A stretch of DNA of 64,000 nt from Fulvimarina sp. (GTDB lineage Bacteria; Pseudomonadota; Alphaproteobacteria; Rhizobiales; Rhizobiaceae). The stretch lies in the NCBI GenBank assembly GCA_002700095.1, contig PACL01000059.1:160250-224249 (forward strand), written 5' to 3'. The notes under the pieces are model-generated. The model did no database searches, was not told the DNA's origin, and saw only the letters and a list, made by a program, of their open reading frames with translations. Shown here piece after piece: positions 1-8,256 of the stretch. A program made the position numbers and the translations under genes. The first letter of the stretch is position 1, and each line of letters opens with the position of its first letter.

Positions 1-97
1 GCCGGCCTTCCCCCTGATGGAACCCGATCGGCCGTGCCTATTTCTCCTTCTCGACAAGCGCCGCGACGGCGCCCGAACAGCGCGAGAGAGGCGAATC

Positions 98-928
98 ATG
101 AAATTCATCGAAGCCGGCACGGCGAGGATCCCGGCCATCGGCCTCGGCACCTACACGCTGGAGGGGGAGGCCTGCGTCGACATGGTCGCCCGGGCCATCG
201 AGGCCGGCTATCGCCACATCGATACCGCCCGCATGTATGGCAACGAGCGCGAGGTCGGGGAGGGCATCCGCAAGAGCGGCATCGCCCGCGGCGACATCTT
301 CGTCACCACCAAGGTCTGGTGGACCGACCTCGCCGAGAAGGATCTGAAGGCCGCCGCAGCCGATTCGATCGACCGGATCGGCCTCGGCGCCGTCGACCTC
401 ATGCTGATCCACTGGCCGAACCCGGACGTCGCGCTGGAGGAATCCATCGACGCCCTGGCGTCGACCGTGGACGATGGGCTGACGAAGCACATCGGCGTCG
501 CCAACTTCACCTCGACGCTGCTGGACGAGGCGGCGGCCATGTCCGATCATCCGCTGGTCTGCAACCAGGTCGAATATCACCCCTTCCTGCCGCAGGCCCA
601 GGTGCTGGCCGCCTGCCGCCGGCACGACATGGGGCTGGTCGCCTATTCGCCCATCGGCCGGGGCGGCGAGGTGCTGAATCATCCGGTGATCCGGTCCGCC
701 GCCGAGCGCCATGGCAAATCGCCGGCGCAGATCGTGCTGCGTTGGGAGATCGAGCAGGATGGCGTCGGCGCGATCCCGCGCACATCGAAGCCCGAGCGCC
801 TCGCCGAAAACCTGGAGATCTTCGACTTCGAGCTTTACGAGGACGAGCGCGCCGCTATCACGGCGCTGACCCGGCGCAATGAGCGGCTGGTGGACCCCTC
901 CTTCGCGCCGAACTGGGACCGCACCTGA
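98..928 (+). CDS. dkgB: Aldo/keto reductase, DkgB-like
   Basis: NADPH-dependent cytoplasmic carbonyl reductase, 276 aa. The AKR catalytic tetrad is visible as D42, Y47, K72 and H105 (GYRHIDTARMYGNE, TTKVWW, LIHWPNP). The cofactor-binding stretch IPRTSKPERLAENL lies near the C-terminus, and the ending NERLVDPSFAPNWD closely resembles DkgB (2,5-diketo-D-gluconate reductase B). The ATG at 98 was preferred over one 81 bases upstream because it follows a GAGAGGCG ribosome site and gives the usual family length. The stop overlaps the start of the MscS gene by one base (TGATG), so the two are probably cotranslated. The physiological substrate cannot be read from the sequence; such enzymes commonly detoxify methylglyoxal and other aldehydes. 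Confidence 0.85.
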   Translation: MKFIEAGTARIPAIGLGTYTLEGEACVDMVARAIEAGYRHIDTARMYGNEREVGEGIRKSGIARGDIFVTTKVWWTDLAEKDLKAAAADSIDRIGLGAVDLMLIHWPNPDVALEESIDALASTVDDGLTKHIGVANFTSTLLDEAAAMSDHPLVCNQVEYHPFLPQAQVLAACRRHDMGLVAYSPIGRGGEVLNHPVIRSAAERHGKSPAQIVLRWEIEQDGVGAIPRTSKPERLAENLEIFDFELYEDERAAITALTRRNERLVDPSFAPNWDRT

Positions 929-2382
929 TGGACGGGGCGGCGCTGCAGAAGATCGCCGCCGAAGCCGCCAACTGGGCGAATTCGGTCCTCGCCTTCTTCT
1001 ACCAGCCGTCCTCCCTGGCGCAGATCGCGGCGATCGCGGTCTGCGCCCTCGTCGCCTATCTCCTCGACCGGTGGACCCGCGCCCCGATCGAGGCGCAGGC
1101 GAGGAAGATCCGCGCCGCCCCGAGCCTGTTGCGCATCATCGTCGCCATCCGCCGGCGCATGACGCTGGTCTATTTCACCGTCTGCGTCTGGCTGCTGACA
1201 CTCGTCGACAGCGCCGCCGGCGGCCCGCGGTCCTCGATCATCCGCGTCGTCTTCAACCTGGCGCTGGCCTATCTCGTCATCACCGTCGCCTCGCGCATCG
1301 TGCGCAACAGGCTCGCCGCGCGGATCATCGCCGCCGGCGCCTGGATCGTCGCGGCGCTGTCGATCCTCGACCTGGCCGACCCGGTCTCGCGCGTGCTCGA
1401 CGCGACGGCCATCGACATCGGCAGCGCCCGCATCTCGCTGCTCTTCGTCATCAAGGCCTTCGTCGTCCTTGCCGTCACGCTCTGGCTCGCCTCGATCGTC
1501 GGCAACTTCCTCGACACCCGGGTGAAGCGCAGCGAGGAACTGACGCCGGCCCTGCGGGTGCTGATCGGCAAGCTTCTGAAGGTCGGGCTGATCTTCGTCG
1601 CCTGCGTCGTCGGTCTCGCGGCGGTCGGCGTCGACCTCACGGCGCTCACCGTCCTCTCCGGCGCCCTCGGCGTCGGCCTCGGCTTCGGCCTGCAGAAGGT
1701 GGTCTCCAACTTCATCTCCGGGATCATCATCCTGACCGACCGGTCGATCAAGCCGGGCGACACGATCTCGCTCGGCGACACCTTCGGCTGGATCCGCGAA
1801 CTGCGCGCCCGCTTCGTCTCGGTGATCACCCGGGACGGGCGGGAATATCTGATCCCGAACGAGGACTTCATCACCAGCCAGGTGATCAACTGGTCGTTCT
1901 CCAACGACCTCGTGCGGATCGACGTCACCTTCGGCGTCTCCTACGATTCCGATCCGCACGAGGTGACCCGGATCGCCAAGGAGGCAACGGCGTCGGTGGG
2001 GCGGGTGGTGGCGGAGAAGCCGGCCGTCTGCTGGCTGACGGGTTTCGGCGATTCGTCGCTGGATTTCGTCCTGCGCTTCTGGATCCGCGATCCGCAGGCC
2101 GGCCTCACGAATGTCCGCGGCGAGGTGCTGCTGGCGCTCTGGGACGCCTTCAAGGCGAACGACATCGCCATTCCCTTCCCGCATCGCGAGATCCTGATGA
2201 AGACGCCCGTGACGCTGGCGGGGGAGGGCGCTCCTCCGGCCCCTGCGCCGGATGGCCGGATGCGCGAGGCGGCACCGCCGCTCGGCAATGGGGACGAAAG
2301 CGCCGGGACGACGAAGGCGCGGCGACAGCAATCCACGCCTCCGGCTGGGCCGGCGCGCAAGACGCCTTCCGAGGCGCTCTAG
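928..2382 (+). CDS. MscS-family mechanosensitive ion channel
   Basis: Inner-membrane channel of 484 aa, larger than E. coli MscS. About five hydrophobic segments (near residues 32-46, 80-94, 105-122, 171-192 and 217-234) precede the pore helix with its Gly/Ala packing pattern (SGALGVGLGFGLQKVVSNF, about 244-262). The beta domain follows (SIKPGDTISLGDTFGWI; YLIPNED), then the alpha/beta vestibule. The last 60 residues are Pro/Ala-rich and probably disordered. Family role: release of solutes on hypo-osmotic shock. It is translationally coupled to the upstream aldo/keto reductase (one-base stop/start overlap). Confidence 0.9.
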   Translation: MDGAALQKIAAEAANWANSVLAFFYQPSSLAQIAAIAVCALVAYLLDRWTRAPIEAQARKIRAAPSLLRIIVAIRRRMTLVYFTVCVWLLTLVDSAAGGPRSSIIRVVFNLALAYLVITVASRIVRNRLAARIIAAGAWIVAALSILDLADPVSRVLDATAIDIGSARISLLFVIKAFVVLAVTLWLASIVGNFLDTRVKRSEELTPALRVLIGKLLKVGLIFVACVVGLAAVGVDLTALTVLSGALGVGLGFGLQKVVSNFISGIIILTDRSIKPGDTISLGDTFGWIRELRARFVSVITRDGREYLIPNEDFITSQVINWSFSNDLVRIDVTFGVSYDSDPHEVTRIAKEATASVGRVVAEKPAVCWLTGFGDSSLDFVLRFWIRDPQAGLTNVRGEVLLALWDAFKANDIAIPFPHREILMKTPVTLAGEGAPPAPAPDGRMREAAPPLGNGDESAGTTKARRQQSTPPAGPARKTPSEAL

Positions 2383-2496
2383 CAACAGGCGGCCGGAAGA
2401 CGCGTCCCTGACAGTGCGCCGGCAGGGCGCTGCGGCTATGGTCGCCCCGCCCCGGCCGGGCGACGAACGCCCGGCCGCCGCCCGGAGTGAAAGATC

Positions 2497-3345
2497 CTGT
2501 TCTTCTTCGTCGCCAAGATCGTCTGGTTCCTCGTCCAGCCCCTCGTCGCCATCCTGCTTCTCGCCGGTCTCGGCCTGCTGCTGGTCCTTTTGCGCTGGAG
2601 GCGGACAGGGCTGACGCTCGTCGTCCTTGCCGTCGCCAGCCTTGCCGTCGTCAGCCTGTCGCCGCTCGGCCTGTTGATGATGGCGTCGCTGGAGGATCGC
2701 TTTCCCCGGCCGGAACTGCCCGAAACCATCGCCGGCATCGTCGTTCTCGGCGGCGCCTTCGACACGAGGATCGCGCGGACCAGGGGCCGGTCGGAATTCA
2801 ACGAGGCGGCCGACCGGGCCACCGAAGCGCTGATTCTCGCCCGGCGCTATCCGGAGGCGAAGATCCTGTTTTCCGGCGGCGACGCTGCGATCCTCGCGCA
2901 GGACATTCCGGAAACCCTGTCGGCGAAGGAGTTCTTCCTCGGTGCCGGCCTGTCGCCGGACCGCCTGATTCTCGACAACCAGGCCCGCGACACCTTCGAG
3001 AACGCCGTCTTCGCCAGGCAACTCGCCGACCCCAAGCCCGGCGAGACCTGGCTGCTGATCACCTCAGCCTTCCACATGGCCCGGGCCGTCGGCTGCTTCC
3101 GCCAGGCGGATTTCGACGTCCTGCCCTATCCGGTGGATTATCGCACGCCCGGCGGTGCCGAGGTCTGGCGGCCTTCCAGTGCGTCGGTGCGCAATGTCGA
3201 GAAGGTGCATTTCGCCATTCGCGAATATCTCGGCCTTCTCGCCTACTGGATGCAGGGCCGGACCGACGCGCTGTTTCCAGCGCCGGCAGGCGCAACGGTC
3301 ACGCCCGCAGGATTTTCAGCGCCGGCGAGCGGAACTGCCGGTTGA
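2497..3345 (+). CDS. YdcF/DUF218 family membrane-anchored protein, probable CTG start
   Basis: 282 aa if read from CTG at 2497. Two hydrophobic segments at the N-terminus are followed by the DUF218 domain (GIVVLGGAFD, ILFSGGDA, ARDTFENAVFAR, WLLITSAFHMARA). Members include SanA/YdcF-like proteins linked to envelope integrity; no reaction is firmly established. An in-frame TGA lies at 2488-2490, and no ATG, GTG or TTG lies between it and 2590. The family-typical N-terminus FFFVAKIVWFLVQP is encoded only if translation starts at CTG 2497 (GGAG at 2484-2487) or if a one-base frameshift joins GTG 2487. A start at ATG 2590 would delete the first membrane helix. The 3' end overlaps the convergent DUF599 gene by 47 bases. 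Confidence 0.8.
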   Translation: MFFFVAKIVWFLVQPLVAILLLAGLGLLLVLLRWRRTGLTLVVLAVASLAVVSLSPLGLLMMASLEDRFPRPELPETIAGIVVLGGAFDTRIARTRGRSEFNEAADRATEALILARRYPEAKILFSGGDAAILAQDIPETLSAKEFFLGAGLSPDRLILDNQARDTFENAVFARQLADPKPGETWLLITSAFHMARAVGCFRQADFDVLPYPVDYRTPGGAEVWRPSSASVRNVEKVHFAIREYLGLLAYWMQGRTDALFPAPAGATVTPAGFSAPASGTAG

Positions 3346-3982
3346 GCAGGATCGCCACGACGAAGGCGGTGGAGGCGATGAGGACCAGGGGCCCGAGCAG
3401 CCAGCCGAGATAGGCGACGGAGAAGAAGATCGCCCGCAGCCCGGAATTGAAGTGCCGGCCGGCGATCTGGTTGAGGATGATGGTTCGCTCCACCGCCCGC
3501 TCGGCGGCGGCCATGTCCGCCGCCGCCTCGTCGCGCATCGGCACGGCGCCGATCAGGATCGAGCAATAGTTGAACAGCCGGTAGGACCAGCCGAACTTGA
3601 AGAAGGCGTAACAGAAGATCACCACGAGGCCGAACAGCTTCAGTTCGACCAGCGGCTTGTCCAGCCCGCCGGAAAACGGCAGGTCGGCGGCGATGGCCGA
3701 GATCCGCTCCGCCGAGCCGAGCAGCGCGAAGCAGCCGCCGATGGCGAAGATGCAGGCCGAGGCGAAGAAGGCGGTGCCCTGCTGCAGGCCGGCCATGATC
3801 GCCGTGTCGATCATCCGGAGGTCGCGGCTCAGCATCGCCCGCATCCACACCCCGCGCTGGACGTTCATGGCGCCGGAGAGGCCGTTGCCGGCTCGGGCCT
3901 GCCGTTCGACCAGGAAGTTGTAGAGGGTCCAGGCCCCAAGGAACAGGACGACGGCGACGGTGTCGGCAGCGGCGAGGGGCAT
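3299..3982 (-). CDS. DUF599 family membrane protein
   Basis: 227-aa integral membrane protein with about four helices (VAVVLFLGAWTLYNFLV near the N-terminus; AFFASACIFAIGGCFAL; LFGLVVIFCYAFFKF; a C-terminal pair around GWLLGPLVLI). The pattern MNVQRGVWMRAML and the FKFGWSYRLFNY stretch are typical of DUF599, a family common in alphaproteobacteria with no assigned function. The start at 3982 follows a clear GGAGG ribosome site on the minus strand; an in-frame upstream extension is basic and unlike the family. It converges on and overlaps ydcF. Confidence 0.8.
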   Translation of the reverse strand: MPLAAADTVAVVLFLGAWTLYNFLVERQARAGNGLSGAMNVQRGVWMRAMLSRDLRMIDTAIMAGLQQGTAFFASACIFAIGGCFALLGSAERISAIAADLPFSGGLDKPLVELKLFGLVVIFCYAFFKFGWSYRLFNYCSILIGAVPMRDEAAADMAAAERAVERTIILNQIAGRHFNSGLRAIFFSVAYLGWLLGPLVLIASTAFVVAILLNRQFRSPALKILRA

Positions 3983-4186
3983 GTCTGCAGGACCTCCGGT
4001 TCCAGCATTCTTCGCAGTCAGGCGGTCGGTCGGGCAATCGGCAGGCGGAAGATGCGAGCGCGACCGCCTTCCAAGGCTGAAGACGCCGGCCCGCCCTTGT
4101 GAAAGCGCATCGCGCATCCCGCCGCAACGGCGGATCGGCTGCGGTTAAGCCCGATGCAAGGCGGGCGCGCTACAGTGCTGGAAATT

Positions 4187-4221
4187 TTAACATGGACCCC
4201 GCTTGTGGCTGTCCATGTTAA
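4187..4221. promoter_or_regulatory. Perfect inverted repeat, 11-bp arms
   Basis: Arms TTAACATGGAC (4187-4197) and GTCCATGTTAA (4211-4221) are separated by 13 bases. It could form an RNA hairpin or serve as a protein-binding dyad. There is no T-run after it, so it is not a typical intrinsic terminator. It lies 78 bases before the small ORF at 4299. Confidence 0.55.
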
Positions 4222-4235
4222 GCGATAATTAACGC

Positions 4236-4271
4236 CCAAGTTCGCGATCGGGGGGAATGATCGCAACTTGG
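4236..4271. repeat. Imperfect inverted repeat (hairpin)
   Basis: CCAAGTTCGCGATC (4236-4249) can pair with GATCGCAACTTGG (4259-4271) with one bulged C. It follows directly on the previous dyad and precedes the small ORF, so the two may form one structured leader. Confidence 0.45.
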
Positions 4272-4298
4272 TTTCTGGGGTTCAGGACATTTCTGATC

Positions 4299-4424
4299 AT
4301 GGATGACAGCGTACGAAAGTCGTGCTGGGGCGTGACCCTTTGGACGGTCGCGATCTTTTCGGCAATGATGATGCTCGGTTTCCTCTGCACCAGTGCGGAG
4401 ACGGTCGCGATCGCGGCCAACTGA
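4299..4424 (+). CDS. Possible small membrane protein, 41 aa
   Basis: ATG-initiated frame of 41 codons with a basic N-terminus (DDSVRKSCW), one continuous hydrophobic helix (VTLWTVAIFSAMMMLGFLC) and a short tail. This is the classic layout of a bitopic small protein. An AGGA at 4284-4287 is a weak, rather distant ribosome site. I do not recognise a family, and short hydrophobic frames arise by chance in GC-rich DNA, so confidence is low. The two inverted repeats just upstream are the main reason to keep it. Confidence 0.3.
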   Translation: MDDSVRKSCWGVTLWTVAIFSAMMMLGFLCTSAETVAIAAN

Positions 4425-4682
4425 GGCGACAGCCGGACCGGGCGTGAGGCCGCCAAGAGCGCCGCCGTAACGCCAGCCGGCACCATATTTCCCAAGAGTC
4501 TCATTCGGCTGAAACTCGGCTGACGTTCGGCGGATCGCGCCGGCGCGCGGTTTCTAGTGGTCGCGCGCGCTGTGTTGCCGATCGCCATCGCCGATTGCCT
4601 CAGCCGAGCTCCGGCGTCGATTTCGGTGGCCAGCCGCAAAACGGCCCTTGGCAGAACCGGCGCAGTTCGCCAAAACCCAGCC

Positions 4683-5108
4683 ATGGCTCTGCATCTTCTC
4701 AAGCTCTGCGTCGGCGCCGACAGCGTGGACGACCTCGCGGCCTTCATCGAGCATCGCCTGGCAACGTCCGGTTCGGCAACCCATTGGCATGTCACCCGCA
4801 TGGTGCCGAAGCGCATCGACGAACTCGTCGACGGCGGCTCGCTCTACTGGGTGATCCGCGGCAGCGTGCAGGCCCGGCAGGCGATCACCGGCATCGAGCC
4901 GTTCACCGACGAAGCGGGCATCGGCCGTTGCCGCATCCTGCTCGACCCGGCGCTGGTCATCACCCGCCAGCAGCCGAAGCGCCCGTTCCAGGGCTGGCGC
5001 TACCTCAAGGGCGAGGACGCGCCGGGAGATGTGAGGACCTTTGGCGAGGCCGGCGACGGCCTGCCGCCGGAACTCTCCGCCGCGCTCCAGGAGCTCGGCG
5101 TCTTCTGA
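4683..5108 (+). CDS. DUF1489 family protein
   Basis: 141-aa soluble protein matching DUF1489, an alphaproteobacterial family of unknown function. Typical stretches are MALHLLKLCVGADSVDDL at the N-terminus, HVTRMVPKRIDELVDGGSLYW, a central CRILLDPALV and the C-terminal PFQGWRYL. The ATG at 4683 gives the family N-terminus; the ribosome site is poor. It converges with the small basic gene at 5143, and a GC-rich hairpin lies between the two stops. Confidence 0.85.
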   Translation: MALHLLKLCVGADSVDDLAAFIEHRLATSGSATHWHVTRMVPKRIDELVDGGSLYWVIRGSVQARQAITGIEPFTDEAGIGRCRILLDPALVITRQQPKRPFQGWRYLKGEDAPGDVRTFGEAGDGLPPELSAALQELGVF

Positions 5109-5110
5109 GG

Positions 5111-5130
5111 CTGCCGGCCGAGACCGGCAG
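5111..5130. terminator. Hairpin between convergent genes
   Basis: CTGCCGG and CCGGCAG with a 6-base loop, placed between two converging stops. It has no T-run on either strand, so it is a possible bidirectional transcription barrier rather than a canonical terminator. Confidence 0.4.
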
Positions 5131-5142
5131 GCCGCCCCGCAC

Positions 5143-5412
5143 TCAGCGGAAGCGGATGCGCACGGCGGTCGTGCCGGTCGGCGCGAGCGCCCGGATGCGG
5201 GTGTGGCTCACCGGCTGCGACGAGCGCCAGGCGCGGGCGCCGTAGGACAACAGCAGGCCGACGAGTTCCTTGGCCTTCATCCGCGAGCGGCCGTCGCGCG
5301 CCTCGCCGAGGCGCAGCGCCGCCTGCTGCAGGGGATGGACCCCCGCCGGCACCGCATCCGGCCACGGGCCGGAACGGGGCGGGACGGTGAGATTTCGGTT
5401 CTCGATCGACAT
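5143..5412 (-). CDS. Hypothetical protein, 89 aa
   Basis: Small basic protein with no family I recognise. Its central part (LQQAALRLGEARDGRSRMKAKE) looks helical and its end is Arg-rich. The ATG at 5412 follows a GGGGAA ribosome site at good spacing; the in-frame upstream extension is Arg/Pro-rich and unlikely. No signal peptide or membrane segment is seen. It converges on the DUF1489 gene. Confidence 0.5.
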   Translation of the reverse strand: MSIENRNLTVPPRSGPWPDAVPAGVHPLQQAALRLGEARDGRSRMKAKELVGLLLSYGARAWRSSQPVSHTRIRALAPTGTTAVRIRFR

Positions 5413-5720
5413 GACTTCCCCTCGCAACTCTACACAGGGTGGCGGTCCGCAGTGCCGGGACCGCCGCCGGAATGGCCGGGTGGACGAGTTCCCCCCGGCG
5501 CCATCGCCGCCTTCACCCACCCCCATGGGCGCCCGACAGGCGGGCTTTCGAAGGCGTCGTCTTCTCCGGCAATTCGGCGTCATGCCGTTAGACCGGTTGC
5601 CGGACTGCGCCAGCCGTCGTCGCCGGGCCTTGCCGCCGACATGTGCGCCGTCCCCGTCGGGGCGTCATGCCCCGTCCGTTCTCTGAGGTGTCGTCCCGCC
5701 GCGCGGCGGCGGGGATGCGT
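5413..5720. other. Intergenic, no gene seen
   Basis: 308 bp between two minus-strand genes. A GC-only hairpin lies next to the dacC stop (CCCGCC/GGCGGG, about 5696-5714) and may stabilise or end that transcript; it has no T-run. Nothing else was recognised. Confidence 0.4.
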
Positions 5721-7274
5721 TCAGTTCGCTACGGCGTAGCAGTTGTAGGAGCTGCGCTTGAGCGCCGCGCAGGCCTTCCACGCCTGGTCCTTCGAGCCGA
5801 AGCCGGCGAAGCGGGCCCGGTAGAGCGTGGTGCCGCCGGTGTCGACGCTTTCGGTGAAGGGCTCGGCCGTCGCGAGGTCCGAGCCGCCGGCGCTCTTGGC
5901 CTTCTTCAGCATCGCCATCGCCTGAGAGACCGAATCGGTCGCCGCGATCTGCACGACCCAGGGCGAAGAGGGCGTCTGCTGCTGCACGACCTTGGCCGCG
6001 GTGCTGCGGTCGATCGAGCCGGTGGCGGCGCCGTCGACCGAGGCTTCGCGCAGGAGCGAGGCGCTGGTCTGGGGCATCGCCCGCTGGGCGGCCGGCCGGG
6101 CCAGGGGCAGGATCGCCGCCGCCGCGCCGGAGCGGCTCGGGCGCTCTTGGGTCAGGGCTGCCCGGATCGCGTCGCGGCCCATCAGCGGCCGTGCCGTCGG
6201 CATCGGCATGCGGGATGCCACCTGGTCGCCCTCGTCGCTGCCATAGGCCATGGCGATCCGGTCGTTGATCGAGATGCCGCCGGCGCCGGGACGGAAGTCG
6301 GGGATCGGGCCGCGCTTCGGCAGGTCCGGCATGGCGGCCGCGACCTGGACGTTCGGATTGGGCGCGGCGGCGATCAGCGGGCCGCCGTCGCGGCGGCTGG
6401 CCTTGGGCATGTAGCGCTTCAGCAGATCCACCATGTGGTCGTCGCGCGAGCGGCCCGAGGTGCCGCCCATGACCACGGCGACGACGCTCTTGCCGTCGGT
6501 CTTCACCGACGAGACGAGGTTGAAGCCGGAGGCGTTGATATAGCCGGTCTTAATGCCGTCGACGCCCTCGTAGCGGTTGAGGACGCGGTTGTGGTTGCCG
6601 ATCCGCGCGCCGCGGAAATTGTAGGAGCGGATGGAGAAGTAGCTGTAATAGGACGGGAAGTGCTCGCGCAGCGCGATGCCCAGCGTCGCCATGTCGCGGG
6701 CGGTGGTGTGCTGGTCGGAATTCGGCAGGCCGTTGGCGTTGCGAAATTCGGTGCGCGTCATGCCGAGGCGATGGGCCTTGTCGGTCATCCGCCGGGCGAA
6801 GGCCGCTTCCGAACCCGCCAGGAATTCGGCAATGACGACGGCCGCGTCGTTGGCCGACCGGGTCACCAGCGAGCTGATCGCCTCGTCGACGGTCAGCGTG
6901 CTGCCGACCCGCAGGCCAAGCTTCGAAGGCGGCCGGCCGGCGGCATAGGCCGAGACCGGCATCTTGTCGCTCTTGGAGATCTTGCCGGCCTTCAACGCCT
7001 CGAAGGTCAGGTAGAGCGTCATCATCTTGGTCAGCGACGCAGGGTAGCGGTACTCGTCCGCGCGGTCCTGATAGAGGACCTTGCCGTTGTTCGCGTCGAT
7101 CACGAAGCCGGCATATTTCGGATTTGCGGCGCCCGCCTCATGCATGCCGGCGGCAACGGACAGACCCGTGCCGACGACGGCGATGGCGAGCATCCTGGAA
7201 AGGGTTCGGGCGGTGCGTCTCAAATGCGTCAGTTCGAATGGCACGCAAAAACTCTTCGATCGTGTTGCTGGCAC
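5721..7274 (-). CDS. D-alanyl-D-alanine carboxypeptidase with SPOR domain (PBP5/6 type)
   Basis: Periplasmic penicillin-binding protein trimming the terminal D-Ala of peptidoglycan stem peptides. A signal sequence (residues about 20-49, ending HEAGA) is followed by the S11 peptidase domain with SLTK (S80, K83), SAN (140-142) and KTG (242-244). After a long Pro/Ala/Ser-rich linker, a SPOR domain occupies about 437-517 (SPWVVQIAATDSVSQA to the C-terminus). SPOR domains bind denuded glycan at division sites, so septal localisation is inferred. It has 517 aa from a GTG at 7274; a second in-frame GTG ten codons later is possible. The SPOR fusion is common in Hyphomicrobiales DacC/DacF homologues. 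Confidence 0.9.
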   Translation of the reverse strand: MPATRSKSFCVPFELTHLRRTARTLSRMLAIAVVGTGLSVAAGMHEAGAANPKYAGFVIDANNGKVLYQDRADEYRYPASLTKMMTLYLTFEALKAGKISKSDKMPVSAYAAGRPPSKLGLRVGSTLTVDEAISSLVTRSANDAAVVIAEFLAGSEAAFARRMTDKAHRLGMTRTEFRNANGLPNSDQHTTARDMATLGIALREHFPSYYSYFSIRSYNFRGARIGNHNRVLNRYEGVDGIKTGYINASGFNLVSSVKTDGKSVVAVVMGGTSGRSRDDHMVDLLKRYMPKASRRDGGPLIAAAPNPNVQVAAAMPDLPKRGPIPDFRPGAGGISINDRIAMAYGSDEGDQVASRMPMPTARPLMGRDAIRAALTQERPSRSGAAAAILPLARPAAQRAMPQTSASLLREASVDGAATGSIDRSTAAKVVQQQTPSSPWVVQIAATDSVSQAMAMLKKAKSAGGSDLATAEPFTESVDTGGTTLYRARFAGFGSKDQAWKACAALKRSSYNCYAVAN

Positions 7275-7662
7275 GGCGAGGTTTCGTTCCCTCCGCTATC
7301 GATCGGCCGGGATGCGGGGACTAACCTCTGGTTGGGCCCTTTTGATGACGAGGAGCTTAAGCCGCGTTCGCTTACCAATCGGTTTATATCATTCGCATTG
7401 CGTTCACCCTGCTCATCTTTTTCCGTTGATCCCCAGGAAAAGGGGGTGACGAAAGGTCACGCCCGGGCGTGGGTGTGGCGGTCTGGATGGCGCTCCGCGG
7501 CCTGCCTGCAGTGCTTTTCGTGGTGCGCTGCAGCAAGCGCGCTTGAATGAAATTGTGCGATGCAATATATTGGGCTCGTGATGAACAGCGGGGACCACGT
7601 GAGCGCCGGAAGAGCGTCCGCGACCTTCGCGAAGACGGTATGGACCGGAAAGGACGAGACCG
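7275..7662. other. Divergent promoter region dacC / phasin
   Basis: 388 bp containing both promoters. It is locally AT-rich (7360-7430). A 14-bp palindrome CACGCCCGGGCGTG lies at 7458-7471. From 7501 to 7566 the sequence is rich in TGC/GCA triplets (CTGCCTGCAG, GCTGCAGC, TGCGATGCA), resembling the TGC-rich targets reported for the phasin repressor PhaR; that link is an inference. No gene was recognised. Confidence 0.4.
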
Positions 7663-8079
7663 ATGAACATGTACGAAGACGCCGGCAAGATGACCAAAGA
7701 GGCGATGGACAACGCCCTCAAGTCGTTCGCGGCGATGAGCAAGGGCTTCCAGCAGATCAGCACCGAGACGGCTGACTTCACCAAGCGGTCCTACGAGACC
7801 CAGACCGCGATGATGGAGAAGATCTTCCAGGCGAAGAGCCTCGACAAGACGATCGAGCTGCAGAGCGAATACGCCAAGACCACCTACGAGACCTGGGTCG
7901 CGCAGATGACCAAGGTCGCCGACATCTATGCCGACATCGCCAAGCAGACCTACAGGCCGTTCGAGCAGACGGTGGCCGCAAGCTCCGGCACCATGACCAA
8001 GATCGCCGACAAGACCGCGGCCGCTACCAAGGAAACCGTCGCCGCCACTGAGAAGAAGGCGGCTGCGGCTGCCAACTGA
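7663..8079 (+). CDS. Phasin family protein
   Basis: 138-aa amphipathic, mostly helical protein of the Phasin_2 type, which coats polyhydroxyalkanoate granules. Typical stretches are FAAMSKGFQQISTETADFTK, the central LDKTIELQSEYAKTTYE and WVAQMTKVADIYADIAKQ. The C-terminus is a Lys/Ala/Thr-rich tail (KTAAATKETVAATEKKAAAA) like those of histone-H1-like phasins. The start at 7663 has a GGACGAG ribosome site nearby. It is monocistronic: a divergent gene lies upstream and a strong intrinsic terminator follows. Its presence suggests a PHA-accumulating cell, although no pha synthesis gene is in the window. Confidence 0.88.
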   Translation: MNMYEDAGKMTKEAMDNALKSFAAMSKGFQQISTETADFTKRSYETQTAMMEKIFQAKSLDKTIELQSEYAKTTYETWVAQMTKVADIYADIAKQTYRPFEQTVAASSGTMTKIADKTAAATKETVAATEKKAAAAAN

Positions 8080-8156
8080 CCTCTGCCGGGACGCCGATCG
8101 GCGCTGCGGCCAGCTCGCGGCGGACCGCGCGTCACCGACTGACGAATTTGATCGAG

Positions 8157-8182
8157 AGGCCCGGTTCCAGCCGGGCCTTTTT
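8157..8182 (+). terminator. Rho-independent terminator of the phasin gene
   Basis: AGGCCCGG (8157-8164), a 6-base loop, CCGGGCCT (8171-8178), then a T-run continuing to 8182. An 8-bp GC-rich stem with T-tail is a classic intrinsic terminator. Confidence 0.85.
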
Positions 8183-8256
8183 GCGTTAGTCTCTCACCGG
8201 ACGACGCTCGGTGACGGCCCCGCGGGGGATGCGTCGCAAAGGCTCCTTAAATTCTC

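Larger units (their letters stand above)
3983..4682. other. 700-bp intergenic region with two inverted repeats and one small ORF
   Basis: Between DUF599 (minus) and DUF1489 (plus). It contains a perfect 11-bp inverted repeat, an imperfect 13-bp one, and a 41-codon frame with one hydrophobic segment, each listed separately. Base composition around 4180-4240 is more AT-rich than its surroundings. I see no other convincing gene; overlapping longer frames on both strands have no recognisable protein features. Confidence 0.6.

Noticed and set aside
835..3021. 728-codon open frame on the minus strand opposite the MscS and YdcF genes
   Set aside because: Composition is Arg/Asp/Gly-rich with no domain, and it lies antisense to two genes with clear family motifs; typical of GC-rich DNA.
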